Shown: positions 12,819 to 24,781 of the stretch, piece by piece | Layout: the number at the start of each line of letters is the position of its first letter | Numbering within the stretch: the first letter of the stretch is position 1 | Assembly (NCBI GenBank): GCA_020226215.1 | Contig: CM035231.1 | Location: 55,642,876 to 55,706,875, forward strand | Direction of reading: 5' to 3' | DNA: 64,000 bases | Origin: Sindora glabra | Taxonomy: Eukaryota; Streptophyta; Magnoliopsida; Fabales; Fabaceae | Position numbers and translations under genes: made by a program | The notes under the pieces: generated by a model | Told to the model about the DNA's origin: nothing | The model's input: only the letters and a program-made list of their open reading frames with translations | Database searches by the model: none

Positions 12819-13080
12819 GCATTAGAAAATCCTTATCCGATTTCCTTTCATATTCCTCCTTCTTTTTTTTTTTTTTTTTTGGGGGGGGGGGGGGTTCCTT
12901 TTAATGCACCTTCTCTATCTGTCCAATAGACCCTTTATCTAACAACTATTTTTCTTTATATTAGTCAACTCTTAAGCAGTTAAAAGACCTAAAATTGAGG
13001 AAAATCCTCCGTTATAATTGAATTCCTACTATATATACATCTGAGAAATAAGACACGAGAATTTTTTACTGTCCTTCACA
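12819..13080 (+). repeat. Right LTR of outer Copia, with a T18-G14 homopolymer
   Basis: It begins near GCATTAGAAAAT after the polypurine tract and ends CCTTCACA. It carries 18 T (12863-12880) followed directly by 14 G (12881-12894), a run with no counterpart in the left LTR. The strongest similarity to the left LTR is in the last 100 bp. Confidence 0.6.
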
Positions 13081-13758
13081 CTTGTTTAGCTCCGGTACAA
13101 TTTAAGAGAGGGTTGCTTGATTTTATTAAAAAAGCGACATTTTTCAGGAAACTTGCAACTTCTTATATAAACCTTTCATAAAAAGTAAAAAATATTTATG
13201 GAATTGCAACTTCTCACCAAATCTTGTAACTGCAATAGTTATAATAGCAAAAATATTTGAAAACCCTATGAAAAAAATAAGGAAAAATTGTAATATTTAA
13301 TGAAAAGAAACTTGAATAAAAAAAATGCACAAGATCGTATTGATAAACAAGTCTCTTCTTTTTTTAATCTCTTCCAAGAAGAAACCAGTTTCTACACCAA
13401 CGCTTTCTAGTGACGACAGTCTGGGGTTCGGGGTTAAAAGTCATCATGTCTGTTCTTCCCCAGATCTTTCCAGACAAGGCACAATGCTGCTATCCATCCC
13501 CACCCCCACTAGTCTGTAAGTAGAATCAATGGAGAGACCATATGTCTAATGAAACAGTTTACAAAGAATTATAAAGCTTAGTAAAACAACTTAAATTAAC
13601 TTGGAAATTGAACATAAAACACAAGAAATGACAATAGCTGTCTATTAATCCCCAACCAGGAGCAGTCTAGACGGAAGAGAGACCGCAAGATGTTCCTCCA
13701 GCTAATCTCAAAATGGAAGTCTCCCACTGGCAGAAAAAACCGGTGCTTCTCATAAGGT
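13081..13758. other. 3' flank of eIF3k; no separate gene
   Basis: Lies between the outer Copia and the eIF3k stop codon. The eIF3k 3'UTR (minus strand) is expected in roughly 13758-13550. The less AT-rich stretch 13380-13510 has a short open frame on the plus strand but no recognisable product. Confidence 0.4.
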
Positions 13759-16552
13759 TCAGCCAAGAATAGGGAAGATGCGAGTTATGTGCTCCAATGG
13801 CACAGTATCTGCTGCGTTTTTCTTCAAAGTAGAGTCATTAAATTCATTTTTTGGCAGAGCAATGAGCTGACCCTTGCCCCCTTTCTCAATAACCCAACCA
13901 CTGTTGGCAACATGGTGTTCAAGAAATTTATCCAAGGATAAACCTTCTATGTTGATTGCCTGTGAGACAGAAGCGAAGTGAGAAGTTTAAATTATTTTCC
14001 CTTTTTTTTTTGTTTTAATAAACAATGAGTATTCAGTTTTTCCACTGAAGAAAAATAAGTAGTTTGAAAGTCCCATTTCAGTAATATATTAATAATCAAA
14101 AGCATAGACAAAACTACAGCATACCTCAGCAAGCACGGATCTAGGAACCTTTTGGTAAGTTAAGGAAAGGACACGAATAGCATAATCTTGAATTGCTTGC
14201 TCAAATCCTGCAGTTGACTTTGTTTCAGATTAGTACATAAACCAAAAAAAAAAAAAAAACTAAATCTAGAAATCTCAACCAGCATCAAAACTAACATGAA
14301 GAAAATCAGAATAAATAATGTGAGTCAATATCTCCAATTATTTGCAGAAATGCAACACTTGTATAATGCATTGCAACGGCACACTACCAGTGCAAGAAAG
14401 TTACAACATATAGTGGTGCTATCAAGAATGAGGTGGCACAAGATAAGGAGCAAATCAAAGCAAGGAAATGGCATCTTTCCAGTTTCATGTCAACTTAATT
14501 TAATCCTTTCCATCTGGAAGGATCATGGGGCTTCCAAATGGCACTCAATAAGTTAGTGCACAATGAATTGAGCACTTATGAAATATCCAAACTAAGAATA
14601 AGAATTTAGCAGATGAAGCTTTCAAAGTTTCAAACTCTACTACTCTCCATAGCTCTTGGGTTAACAAATGCCAACAACTATCCCAGACACAGCAAATCAG
14701 CAAATCATTACCTGGCACAGCTTCAACTACATGACGGCTCTTTGATGCTTCTTCCCAGAACAGACGAAATCTTCCTGTCTAAAACTGAAACATGGATTAA
14801 TCCCTGATTATAGGCAAGTGCTCAAGAAACTAAAGCCAATGCTAAATGGCTCACCTCTAAGTAGTGTGACAAAACAATCAATGTCTTGAACTGCTCCTCC
14901 ATTTGCTAAGAATTACAAAAAATATAGAGTAAAAAGAATAATATTAAGAAACTCAAATGGCAAACTTAGGACAATAACAAGGAACCAAACTAATCATGAT
15001 ACAGGTGGGAGCCAACCCCACCCCTAGGCCCCTGTCAAATAAAATTGACAACTTCATTATTAAAACTTAAGGTTTTGCATGCATCTGAACAAGGACAAGG
15101 AATATCAAAGGGAAGGAAAATGTGAGTCATACCACACGTTCAGGAATGAGGAAGAGACACAAGCTGAAGTCTGAAGCTGGCATTGCCATGAGGGCCTGTT
15201 CAAAGAAACAAGATAAAGGAACATATGCACTATAACTATCATCCATATCCTTCAAACACTTTCCATAGAAGTAAGAACAGCTTTAGAATCTTCAAGTTCA
15301 AAAGGTTACACAGACCTTAACCAATATGCGGGCTACAATCTGGGAACTCATTCTCTCTGGTTCAAACTGCAATAATTAATAAACAACCTATTAATACCAA
15401 CCGACTCAGCATCATTTCAATTTGAGAGCCATCATCTTACAACCAAAATTTGGAGAGATAGTAAAGGAAAGCAAGAGAAAATTAAAAAATGGAAATTATT
15501 TTTAAGAATAAATAAATACAGTGATGGATGAAGGGAAAACATAGTCTCTAGTGAAGATTCTTGAACAGACGACTGCTATGCATTTTTCTTCATGAATAAG
15601 ATCGGCAAAATACCTGGTAGAGACGGAGAAGGCAAAGATTTGCATCCAAGCTGTATGTTTGTGAGGCAACCTTGTCAAAAGAAAAAATGGAACAAATGAA
15701 AAGGTTATGTTGGGATATGTTAGATACGGACATCCGGACATAGGAAGACCAAGTTATAATGCACAATGTAAAATAGTACATATCAGTACAGTAACACTTA
15801 CGGTCTGTTTGGGCAACAGGAAAATGAATAGAAGGTTAAAAAAATTGGGAAAACAAGGCTATTTCCCGAAAATTAGAAGATTACCCTCCCCTATCTGCTC
15901 CCTTCATTTCCTTTCCATACGTCTCCTCCCCCCCCCCCCCCAACCAAAAGAAAAAGAAAGAACACTAGAGTTCTTGAAGGAGATGGAGTGTGAGGATTAT
16001 ACATATATTTGAAAATGGATACATGGCAGCTGGATCAGATAATAACAGTGTAGGAATGAAAATGGTGTGGCGACCACTTTCAGTACACCCTTCACAAAAA
16101 CGTATCCACGTGGAATGTGAATACACACACACACACTCAAATGCAACTCCTTCAAGGCAACAAACACTTAAATCAATGTTGAGGTCATCTTCCTACTCTC
16201 ATCGTCCAAATTTTTAGACCCCCAGATAAAGCATTTGATAGCAACATATCATTTCAACACCATTTTGGACAATTAGTTTCTTAGCCACAGTAAACAAAAA
16301 ACCCAGTTCACAAAGGACCACATACAAATACAGAGATAAAAAATAGTTATACTTTTTTTTTATAGCAGGAAAATTATCCAATCAACATAATGATTGAACA
16401 AAAAAGAAATGTATAAGGCAGATGTAAACCTGCTCGTTGACATAGTTTTCGAGATCGGGAAGAATATCGGGATTGTAGCGATTAACGGCTACAAGCTGCT
16501 CCACTGTGTATGCTACAGGCGACTGTTGTTGAACTTCTCTTTCTCTTCCCAT
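13759..16552 (-). CDS. TIF3K1: Eukaryotic translation initiation factor 3 subunit K (eIF3k)
   Basis: eIF3k is a small cytoplasmic subunit of the eIF3 complex, which binds the 40S ribosome during translation initiation. Eight exons on the minus strand, all with GT-AG borders: 16552-16430, 15670-15614, 15366-15316, 15195-15133, 14905-14855, 14778-14712, 14207-14125, 13959-13759 (stop TGA at 13761-13759). They sum to 696 nt, giving 231 residues, close to the usual plant length of about 226. The protein starts MGRERE, has YTVEQLVAVN and LPDLENYVNEQ near residues 15-41, then the CSN8/PSMD8/eIF3K PCI-like helical region (for example QTYSLDANLCLLRLYQ, FEPERMSSQIVARIL), and ends with a winged-helix-like part and ITRIFPILG. 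The start is the first ATG: no ATG occurs in about 110 bp upstream. All exons are intact. No retrotransposon interrupts the gene. Intron 1 holds a CA repeat and a 14-C run. Confidence 0.95.
15928..15941. repeat. C14 homopolymer in eIF3k intron 1
   Basis: A run of 14 C in the largest intron of eIF3k; a short CA microsatellite (16124-16135) lies in the same intron. Such runs are often length-variable. Confidence 0.8.
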
Positions 16553-16693
16553 CTTTATGCCCTTGGTTGTGTCTGATTGCACCCTCCTGTGTATGCGATC
16601 TCCAAAACGAGTGAAGCCCTAGACGGGTTGAGACAGAGATTCTCTTGTAAGTTATAGGTTAAGTTATTTTTCAAGGCTTATAATTTCGTTCAA

Positions 16694-16701
16694 TTTTTAT
16701 A
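16694..16701 (-). promoter_or_regulatory. Candidate TATA box of eIF3k
   Basis: On the minus strand the sequence reads TATAAAAA about 145 bp upstream of the eIF3k ATG, which would place transcription start near 16665 and give a leader of about 110 nt free of ATG. The predicted leader also contains CTAGGGCTT (about 16621-16613), a variant of the telo-box-like word common in leaders of plant translation genes. Sequence-only inference; AT-rich DNA makes chance TATA words likely. Confidence 0.35.
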
Positions 16702-18890
16702 AATTGTTTAAAAATTTTATTTTGGATGGTTATATTTATTTTTGATTTTTTTTTAGAGACGCACGGTGCATTATCAAATTTAACTATTTAACTATTAATT
16801 ATTGTTATACAATATATTAAATTTAATTTTAAAAAAAATAAATTTAATATATAATAAAATCTAATGACGTATGGATGTATCATTACATTAGTAGTAGATC
16901 ATAATTTCTCTTTTTCATTTTTTTATTATTTTTTCCTATTCAATTTTTTCAATGATTAATTCACATGACATGGACAATGCTTTTTTGGTGTAATTTAACA
17001 ATGGTTAAAGCAGTCTTTTTATATAAGTTTTATTTAGATGAAATTATTAATTTCATCATTAAAATTATATTAAATGATCCTTAAATATTTGTATAAAGAA
17101 ACAAAATTATTCGTATCAACTATTATTAAAGAATGAAATTGTACATTTAATATAATTCACAAACCATTTATAAATTATTTTGTCAATACTGTACAATTTT
17201 AAGAACAAAATTGATAATTTTATTTTTTATTTATATTCAAGTGACATATAACATAAGAAAGTTAAAGCACATTATGAAATTTTCTCATTTTTAGATGGAA
17301 AATTGTGATCATTTCATAAATTTAAGAATGACAATGGATAAGACAAGGATAGATAACTTTATACTATCTCATCTTATGACCTTTATCATTTGCTTTGAAT
17401 TTGTCTTGTTTTTGCTTATGAGATATTTTTTCATAACCTGCTTTGCCATGACCGACATAGAACCTAATTTTTTGTTTTTACAAGCCTATCTAATTCTAAA
17501 TCACATCATTACATAAATACTATATGAGATGATTTGACTGATTTCCTATTTCCACATCAGTTTCCACATCAGGCTAATACTTATGAACAAAAATTTATGT
17601 TGTAACTAGTACCAACTATCTACATGAATGCAACCTATTTCTAATAATTTTCTAAAACCATCATGGCTACTTTTAACAAGATTTTTATAAGATAATTTAC
17701 TCTTAAGCTACTTGAGGTGGCTAGGGAACTACAATGGATGAATTTGTAAAACATTTTTTAAACAAATAATAATGAGTCATATATTCAGTAAACAAATAAT
17801 TACTTATAAATCATCAACAATAACACTTACAATCTTTTTGCAATCTTCATATATTCAATTGCAGCAATCTACAATCATATCTACAATTGTAACTCACATA
17901 CCATGTAATACTAATATTTATTAATAGTAACAAGCAATGTTCGATAATAGAATAAAGATTGACACACCTTTATTTTATCTTGTTTAGCTACTACTTTTTT
18001 AACCATCATACATCATTATATTTCCATACAATAATTTACTCTCACAAATAATAGATAACAAATAGACATCACATTCATGAAATAAATACATAATAATATC
18101 AACAAGCTCTAGTATGAGGAGATTACTCTCATCCTACTTATTCAGTAGACTTGCATATTATTTCCTTTACCTAGTTCTCAAAAGTGCTTAGGTGGGATAT
18201 GACATATGATGTGGCATAAGTGCCTGGTCATGATATATGAGGTAACAACCTAGTCACCTACCAAAACCACTCCATCTCTTGTAAGAAAAGGCCTTTGAGT
18301 GAAAAGCCATACTTTAGCACTATTCACCTACAAAGAGTTCCCAAAGCTCAATTTTCAATGCTCATATAAAGAAAATGTAAGTTCTAGCAACACATACATC
18401 ATAATATCAAATATCTAACCTTATCCTCCTATATATGACTTCATATTTCAATTCGATATCATCCTATTATAATCCCACCATAGTTCTTTCATTTCTTCTT
18501 TTCATCTAATAACACATCCCTAACCGAGATATACTTTTTGAACACATACACATATATACTTAATTGAGTTCAAAAATATCATCATACATTGTAACCATTC
18601 ATTTCACCACAATAACTCATTATATAAGGTAATAGTAAACAATTTAAATTCACATCCAAAATTGACAAACATTTATTTATAGTCTTGCAACAACTCATAC
18701 ATAATCAAGGGTTATAAAAGAATATTCTCACATTACAACAATTTCATAACATCATAAGAACTCTTTATATAAGACATTACCAAATAATTCAATCACCCAT
18801 TATCATAAACATAATCTACATGTATACAATTATATTTGTATGTAGTATATTTATATTAATATGACGCATTAGCCTATAAGTCTTTTAATT
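16702..18890. other. AT-rich spacer, transposon-like but unassigned
   Basis: No gene found. The segment at about 18110-18360 is less AT-rich and reads like retrotransposon LTR or leader sequence, but I found no partner copy, primer site or coding domain to assign it. Confidence 0.35.
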
Positions 18891-18894
18891 TTAG

Positions 18895-19160
18895 GATAGG
18901 ATGAATATTTGAATAAGGCATTCAAATATGAGACTCTAGATCTTATGTGTAAAACTCATATCTGAATACTCTATTCAAATATAGCCTTCTAAGGATAACT
19001 TATTTCAAAAATACTCGGGTATGGTACTTAAGTATGATTTCAAGAGTACTAATTTTGAAGTCATACCTAAGTATTGTACTCGATTATGGCTAATCAAAGA
19101 GGAAAAGAGGAATCCACATATTGATATTCAAATATAATATTTGAATATGACTTACTTAAA
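18895..19160. repeat. Cluster of inverted repeats and a 28-bp-arm hairpin
   Basis: Palindromes built on ATTCAAATA recur here: a 10-bp inverted pair at about 18905-18930, a perfect 12-bp pair at about 19122-19147, and imperfect 15-bp arms around 18920-18977. The strongest structure has arms at 19016-19043 and 19055-19082 with an 11-nt loop. In a plus-strand RNA, 22 of 28 positions would form Watson-Crick pairs, five would be G-U and one A-C. The role is unknown; it may be transposon-derived. Confidence 0.6.
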
Positions 19161-19550
19161 AATAAGTTTCTTATGCCTATATTTAAATAGTGCCATCAAA
19201 ACCTATTTTACTTTTATAGATCACATACAATGTCCCCAAGTCACCAAACATTAACTCAATAACATCCAAAGAACACTTTTAGCTATAGATAACAAGAACT
19301 TAACTTATAACTTAATTGTGACTCTCACAAGTCACATGAATGTCTAAACAATGCATTCCTTAATAGTCCTAGAAAGTGTTTTATAATCCAATACTATAAG
19401 AGAATAGAATATACATATATATATGATATTACAATAACCAAGGTAAAGTGATTCAATACTATAATAAGATGATATATTGCAATAGTATAGTAAATTATAA
19501 CTTTATATAGTTTGATAATGTAATAACTTATAACACCTTATGATTCCATA

Positions 19551-19749
19551 TTATAATAAAATGTAAGATAGTATAATTTAACATTATAATAGAATATAAG
19601 ATTGTGTAATTTAATATTACTATAAAATATAAGGTAATAGAGTTCAGAATTATAATAAAATATAAGGTAATATAATTTAATCCTGTGATAAGATACAAGG
19701 GAATAATACTTTACTTCTATAATGGAACATAAACCATTTTCATCTAGTA
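19551..19749. repeat. 33-bp minisatellite, about 6 copies
   Basis: Successive 33-bp units start at 19551, 19584, 19617, 19650, 19683 and 19716. Each begins with a TTATAATA-like word followed by AAATATAAGG-like sequence. Because 33 is a multiple of three, the minus strand shows an 11-residue repeat (YYLIFYYN type), which is a by-product and not a protein. Degenerate related units extend outward to about 19380 and 19870. Confidence 0.75.
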
Positions 19750-19879
19750 CTATAATAATATAGGCTACCAAAATTCAATACCATACACCAATATAGTCTA
19801 ATGCCATGTCAAATTGTAAACTAATATAATCTAATACTATGTTGGATTACAAACTACCATAATTTAATGTAATAGAGTA

Positions 19880-22060
19880 AATACCCATATGATCACAATT
19901 TCATATTATCTCAATATTAGGTGGCTAAAAAGGTTGGATATTTTAGGGGCATTTTAGGCATTTAAGTTATTTTTAACATAAAAATTGAAAAATTGACTGC
20001 TAAATATCCTTCATACATATTATTTCAATTTTAATTTCATATTAACTTATATTCTATTTAATCACACTTGACTCCAAAATAAATTGTCATCCCTACATAA
20101 ATTGCTATTAATTCATTTTTTATGTAAGTTAATTGATAATAAAATGGCAAGAAATATTTATGAAACCAAAAGCCTAAAATTAAAATTATTTTTATCTATA
20201 TTATTAGGCTTATTAATAACTTAGGAGCTCTAATTATTTGATTCACCTAATAATAATTGTTTTACATAAGATGAGATATTTTGATGATAACTTTCTCACT
20301 AAATCATAATTTATAATAGATAAAAGATAAATTTATTTGAGGAATATATAAAGCATCTTTTTATTAGTGAAGTTTAAATTATTTAAGTTTCTTTCATTAG
20401 TAAATTAAAACTTTAAAAAGTATTGAAAAAATAAAAGGTTTGATGTTACAATACATAACTCTCATATTTCCTTTTTTTGCAAATACTACTTTATTTTTTA
20501 AGTATTTTAATTTTTTTACCTATTATTATTTTTGTGAATACTACTTATGTTGAAGTGGATTAGGAGAGCAACATGTTACTCTTATGCATTGGAAATAAAG
20601 TTAAATTCGAATAATATGATTTGGAGTCAAAATTAAGTTAGAAAAGTTACTTCAACACTACCTTCCAAAGTTGTTAGTGTACCTTTTTTTTAAAAAAAAA
20701 TATCACTTCATAAAAATAAGAAGAAATCAAATTTTGATACTCTAATTATGTAGCGTTAGGTGTATTAATTTGTTTACAATTGAAAATTGTGCCATTTGAT
20801 TCAAGTCTTTATAGATGAAGAAGTAATAATAAAAACAAGTAAAATAGAGTAAATAAATTGCAAACCTTTATTATTAATCAAGGTAAAGTATAAAAAGAAA
20901 ACACAAAGGGCATGAACTTTAATAAGAGACTTATGACAGAGATGGAGAGTTCATAAATTATAAAGAGTAATTAAATGTAACTTTTACTATTAATGCAAAT
21001 ATTATAACCTATAATACATCAAATATGCAATGGGATGAAATTTAGAAATTGAAATCACTCACTCACATTCACTAATAGTACTAATAATAGGTTACAATTA
21101 GTTACAAAAAAAAGAACAACTAAGTCTTATAAAATTGGTTGGCAAAGTGCTAAAATAAACATAAAGTGCGTAATTGGATCATTAAAGTGGTAAATAAGCT
21201 TCAACTTCTTTACAATAATCATATTTATGTTGTAAAGTTGGGCAGTTATTACTCTAGTTATTAAGGGCGACCATTTTTCCTATTTACTTGTTGAAACAAC
21301 TTTTATATACTTGATACGTGATGATTTGTGCACTTTTAAAGGTATGAGCCAATAACCACCTTAACTGGTCATGATCATAACTTTCGCAAAAAGCACTTAA
21401 TTGTCTGGATGTCATCATGTGAATTACATCTATCAACTATTTTGTGGAAAGAAAAGTTGAACCATAATATAATTATTAATGTATAAGAAATTTTGTTATA
21501 CTTAACCCCTCTGCCAAATGAATGAAGTCTTTCTTAGTAAAAAATTCTAAAAATTGAATTTAGTTATCAATTGTCATCTTTTGTAATCAATTCTTTCATC
21601 AACTTTCTCATCAAGCCTAAACTCTAATTTGTTGACTATCAAAACAATCACTTAGGTTGAAAGTCATAAAACTAAATATATTCATTTGGCTAAAAATCAT
21701 TTAATTGAAAATTTGTAAAGTGATTAATAGATAGAAGTTTTTTCAATTAAATTTAATGCCTTCACTTTCGACATAAGCATTTAGTTAAAAATTTATAAAA
21801 AAGACTATAACAATTCCAACATTCAAAAGCAAATCATTACTTTAAAACAAGATCAAAACTTACTTATGAAAGGTTGAGAAAACTTACAAAAAGTGTCTTG
21901 TTGCTCACGTTCATTACTTAATTTTTTTTTAATGTTAAAAGTTGCATACCCATACTTAAAAGTGTGATTTAAAACATGCTTATTTAATAAGAGATTACAT
22001 CTTGTACTTGATTATTGAAGTCTTAACTAGAAATAGAGAAAAAGAGTGAATTTATTTTCT
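19880..22060. other. AT-rich spacer; no gene seen
   Basis: No open frame with recognisable product. A TTTGATGTTACA word ending at 20452 resembles the 3' end of some Gypsy (Del/Tekay) LTRs, but no matching LTR start was found. Confidence 0.35.
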
Positions 22061-22061
22061 T

Positions 22062-22855
22062 AGCATAACGAGTTAATAAGTAAACTTATAAATAATAAAT
22101 TAATTAATAACTAATAAACTAATTGATAGATAGTAACTAATTGTATTAAAAGTGTTTGATAAAATAAACTGTTAAAGTAGCTTAAAAATGTAAAATAACA
22201 TAAAAGGAGATATTTGTATAAATATCTATATGAAATAAATCAATTCATTTTTATTTGGAAGCCAAGTTATACTAGTGCAATTAAGATATTTAAAATAAGA
22301 ATATAATTATCTAAAATTGATTAATTATATTTTTATGATATTATATTTTTTAATTTTATTCAAAATAAAAATATAATCATTTGAAGTACAATTAATTATA
22401 TTTTATAGCATTATATATTGATTTATTTTATTTTTTTACTTAATCAATATTTGTCCACAAAACTAATGTAGCCAAATCACTTCTCAAAGAATAAAAGAAA
22501 ATAATATTAATTGCATACCTTTGATACAAAAATAATATATATTTTATTTCTAGTAGTGCATCAAAGTGTTTATTAAAAGATATTATTAGGAGGCAAATAG
22601 CATTCTAAAAGAAAATTTGAAGAATATAGGTTTATAAGCTTGGCATATAAATGTCATTTAATAAAAAATAAAGGGATAAATTTAAAAAAAATGAACAATT
22701 ATCAACTATCAACTATAAGTTATAAACTATTTTAAATAACTTATGAGGTCAAAGTTTATAAACTCATGTTAGTCGGTGCGCTATATACCTTTATAAACTA
22801 ATTTGTAATTCATTAGCCTAATTAATAAGTTATAAATTAACTTATTTATTATGCT
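22062..22855. mobile_element. Possible non-autonomous DNA transposon (inverted ends)
   Basis: The left end (AGCATAACGAGTTAATAAGT) and the reverse complement of the right end (AGCATAATAAATAAGTTAAT) are similar and continue with AACTTATAA-type words on both sides. A GTGTTTGATAAAATAA word inside is typical of plant MITE-like repeats. No transposase and no certain target duplication. The AT content makes chance pairing possible. Confidence 0.35.
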
Positions 22856-22878
22856 AAATAAGTAAAATTTTAATAATT

Positions 22879-23028
22879 AGGTGTGTTTATTGGTTGAAGT
22901 TCCTAGGTGGCAATCAAGAAAAAAAGTAAATTTTTTTTCTTAGTAAGGCTTCTAGGTGTGTTTATTAGTTGAAATTCCTAACTAGCAAGAGAAAGAATGT
23001 TATATTTTTTTTATGAGATTTTGATAGG
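22879..23028. repeat. 75-bp direct repeat, two copies
   Basis: The words GGTGTGTTTATTGGTTGAAG (22880) and GGTGTGTTTATTAGTTGAAA (22955) start units 75 bp apart, with TTCCTA and a CAA-ended segment following in both. The pair lies between two putative DNA transposons. Confidence 0.55.
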
Positions 23029-23280
23029 ATAATGGGATTTAATTTGATTTTTGTGAAAGAAAAAGTGTTGCTCATAAAAGAGGTCATGTGAAAGAAAAAA
23101 ATTGTAATTTTTTTTAATACTAAATTACTCACAGAAGCTTGAAACAAAAAGATCAAACCTAAGAAAGAAATTTCTTGTGCAATCAAACTTCTATAAAAAT
23201 CGATTATGCATCTCTCCATCTCTATCTTATTAGTTTTGTGCATATTTATCATTATTTGCTGAGTTACTTTCATGTTTAAA

Positions 23281-24771
23281 GGTGAGGTCTTCCATAACTT
23301 GAGTAAAAACTCAAGGTATGGATACCGGTACTTTCTAACAAATAAAAGAATGATACATGGTAAAACAATAACATATTTGTTTGGTATTTTTAGTTATTTG
23401 TAAGTTGTATTTTATTTTTTCTTTTATCTTAAAGATCTTAAAATTATGAAACAAGCCCATAGTTTTTTTGCTATATTGTTTTTGTTTATCAGGAAAAAGC
23501 TCATGTCTAATATACTGGGTGAGATATTCTAGTGAAACATGCTTCTAATTCTTATCAAACACAATAAGCCTAAATAAAAAATTTCTTTCATTTTCTTTTT
23601 AACTTTTAATTCTTAATGCTCATAAATAATTGAACTAGTCCAAGCGCATTTTTTTATTATAGATTGGCCTAATAGCATAATATGATAGCAACTAAAGAAC
23701 TACAAGACTACCACCTTTCAAACATGATGAGAAAAGTGTAAAAAGAAGGCAAAATGGGAAAGTGAGCAACTACCTATGCACACATTTAAAACAATGTTAC
23801 ATTGTTACATAATTTTTTTGTTACTTTGGTACGTCAATAATAGGTATTTTATTTTTCTATCATCCTAAAGAACTTAAAATTATGAAACAAGCCCATGGTA
23901 AAACAATATTCCCTTTTTTTTAGAATAATATATTTCAACAAGCATAATTGAATTTAACTCTTTCATTGTTACATTATTTTTTTAAAAAAAATAAATAGTT
24001 AAAGTAATGTCTTGAAATTTTGAAAATTCTCTCTCAAATTTTAGTTTTTGTCCTTTTAACACAAAAGGATCCACACAAATAAGATGAGGCACTTTTTTGT
24101 TCCTATTTTCACGTTATAAAACTATCACTTAAAAATATATTACTACTTGGTAGAAAATCAATTTATTTACTATTTAATTTTTTTATCAAAAAGCAATTAA
24201 ATAACATTATAAAACTATCATCACCAACTAAATAATTTTTAGTTATTCAAGAGATAATAAAAAATTACAGTACAAAATTAAATAAAAAGTACCATTTGAT
24301 AGAAAGTCATGTTATAAAACTATTATTTAAAAAATATATTTTAATAAATTTGCTAAAATTCTAAAGCAATAACAAAATGATCAGTATTGAGTCACTGTCT
24401 AAATAAATTCTTTTAAATCCTTCCATTATTATTGTAAATAATTTTTTAGTTCCAATAATAATATATATTTCATAAATTTAGTGGTTAAAAATTACTAGAT
24501 AACATTTTGAATTAAGAGATACATATGTAATAAGTATTAGCAAAAATTTAAAAGATCATAATATAATAAAAATTATTTTGAAGAATTACCAAAAAGATTA
24601 GGGACCAATATTGTTATAAAGTCATAAATAATAGGTGAATTTAAAATTTTGACAATCAACTGGTTATTCCTTTCACCCTGAAGAATCATTAATGCAATGA
24701 AATGGTTGATATTTTGACACAATCAAGGCATCCATACCTTGAATTTCCACTTAAGGTAAGGTAGTCTTAAC
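23281..24771. mobile_element. Mutator-like non-autonomous element with TIRs and 10-bp target duplication
   Basis: The left end (GGTGAGGTCTTCC, then TTGAG and ACTCAAGGTATGGAT, 23281-23320) matches the reverse complement of the right end (GGTTAAGACTACC, then TTAAG and ATTCAAGGTATGGAT, 24771-24731). Inverted terminal repeats are about 40 bp. Immediately outside are CATGTTTAAA (23271-23280) and CATGTTTGAA (24772-24781), a 10-bp target duplication with one mismatch. TIRs beginning with G and a 9-11 bp duplication are the hallmark of Mutator-like elements. The 1.49-kb interior has no transposase. It contains an internal direct repeat (an AAAATTATGAAACAAGCCCAT word at about 23441 and 23877, given here with one base beyond each end shortened). 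Confidence 0.7.
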
Positions 24772-24781
24772 CATGTTTGAA

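Larger units (their letters stand above)
3796..13080 (+). mobile_element. Outer Copia LTR retrotransposon, degenerate, split by a second Copia
   Basis: The element is bounded by related LTRs at 3796-4082 and about 12819-13080. The left LTR is followed by a primer-binding site for initiator tRNA-Met (TGGTATTGGAGC, 4085-4096), and the right LTR is preceded by a polypurine tract (GAGGGGAAG, 12811-12819). Internal order on the plus strand is gag, protease, GAG-pre-integrase and integrase, reverse transcriptase, RNase H, the Copia order. The coding region has many stops and indels. A second Copia element (5733-9889) is inserted at the pre-integrase/integrase boundary. Removing it leaves about 5.1 kb, the normal size for Copia. 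No clear target duplication flanks the outer LTRs, in keeping with great age. Confidence 0.8.

Noticed and set aside
3791..13085. Target duplication around the outer Copia
   Set aside because: The flanks (CCTTT and CTTGT) do not match; no duplication claimed.
16553..16582. Ten extra in-frame codons upstream of the eIF3k start
   Set aside because: The upstream frame opens with GTG, not ATG, and family members start at the MGRE position, so the first ATG (16552) was kept.
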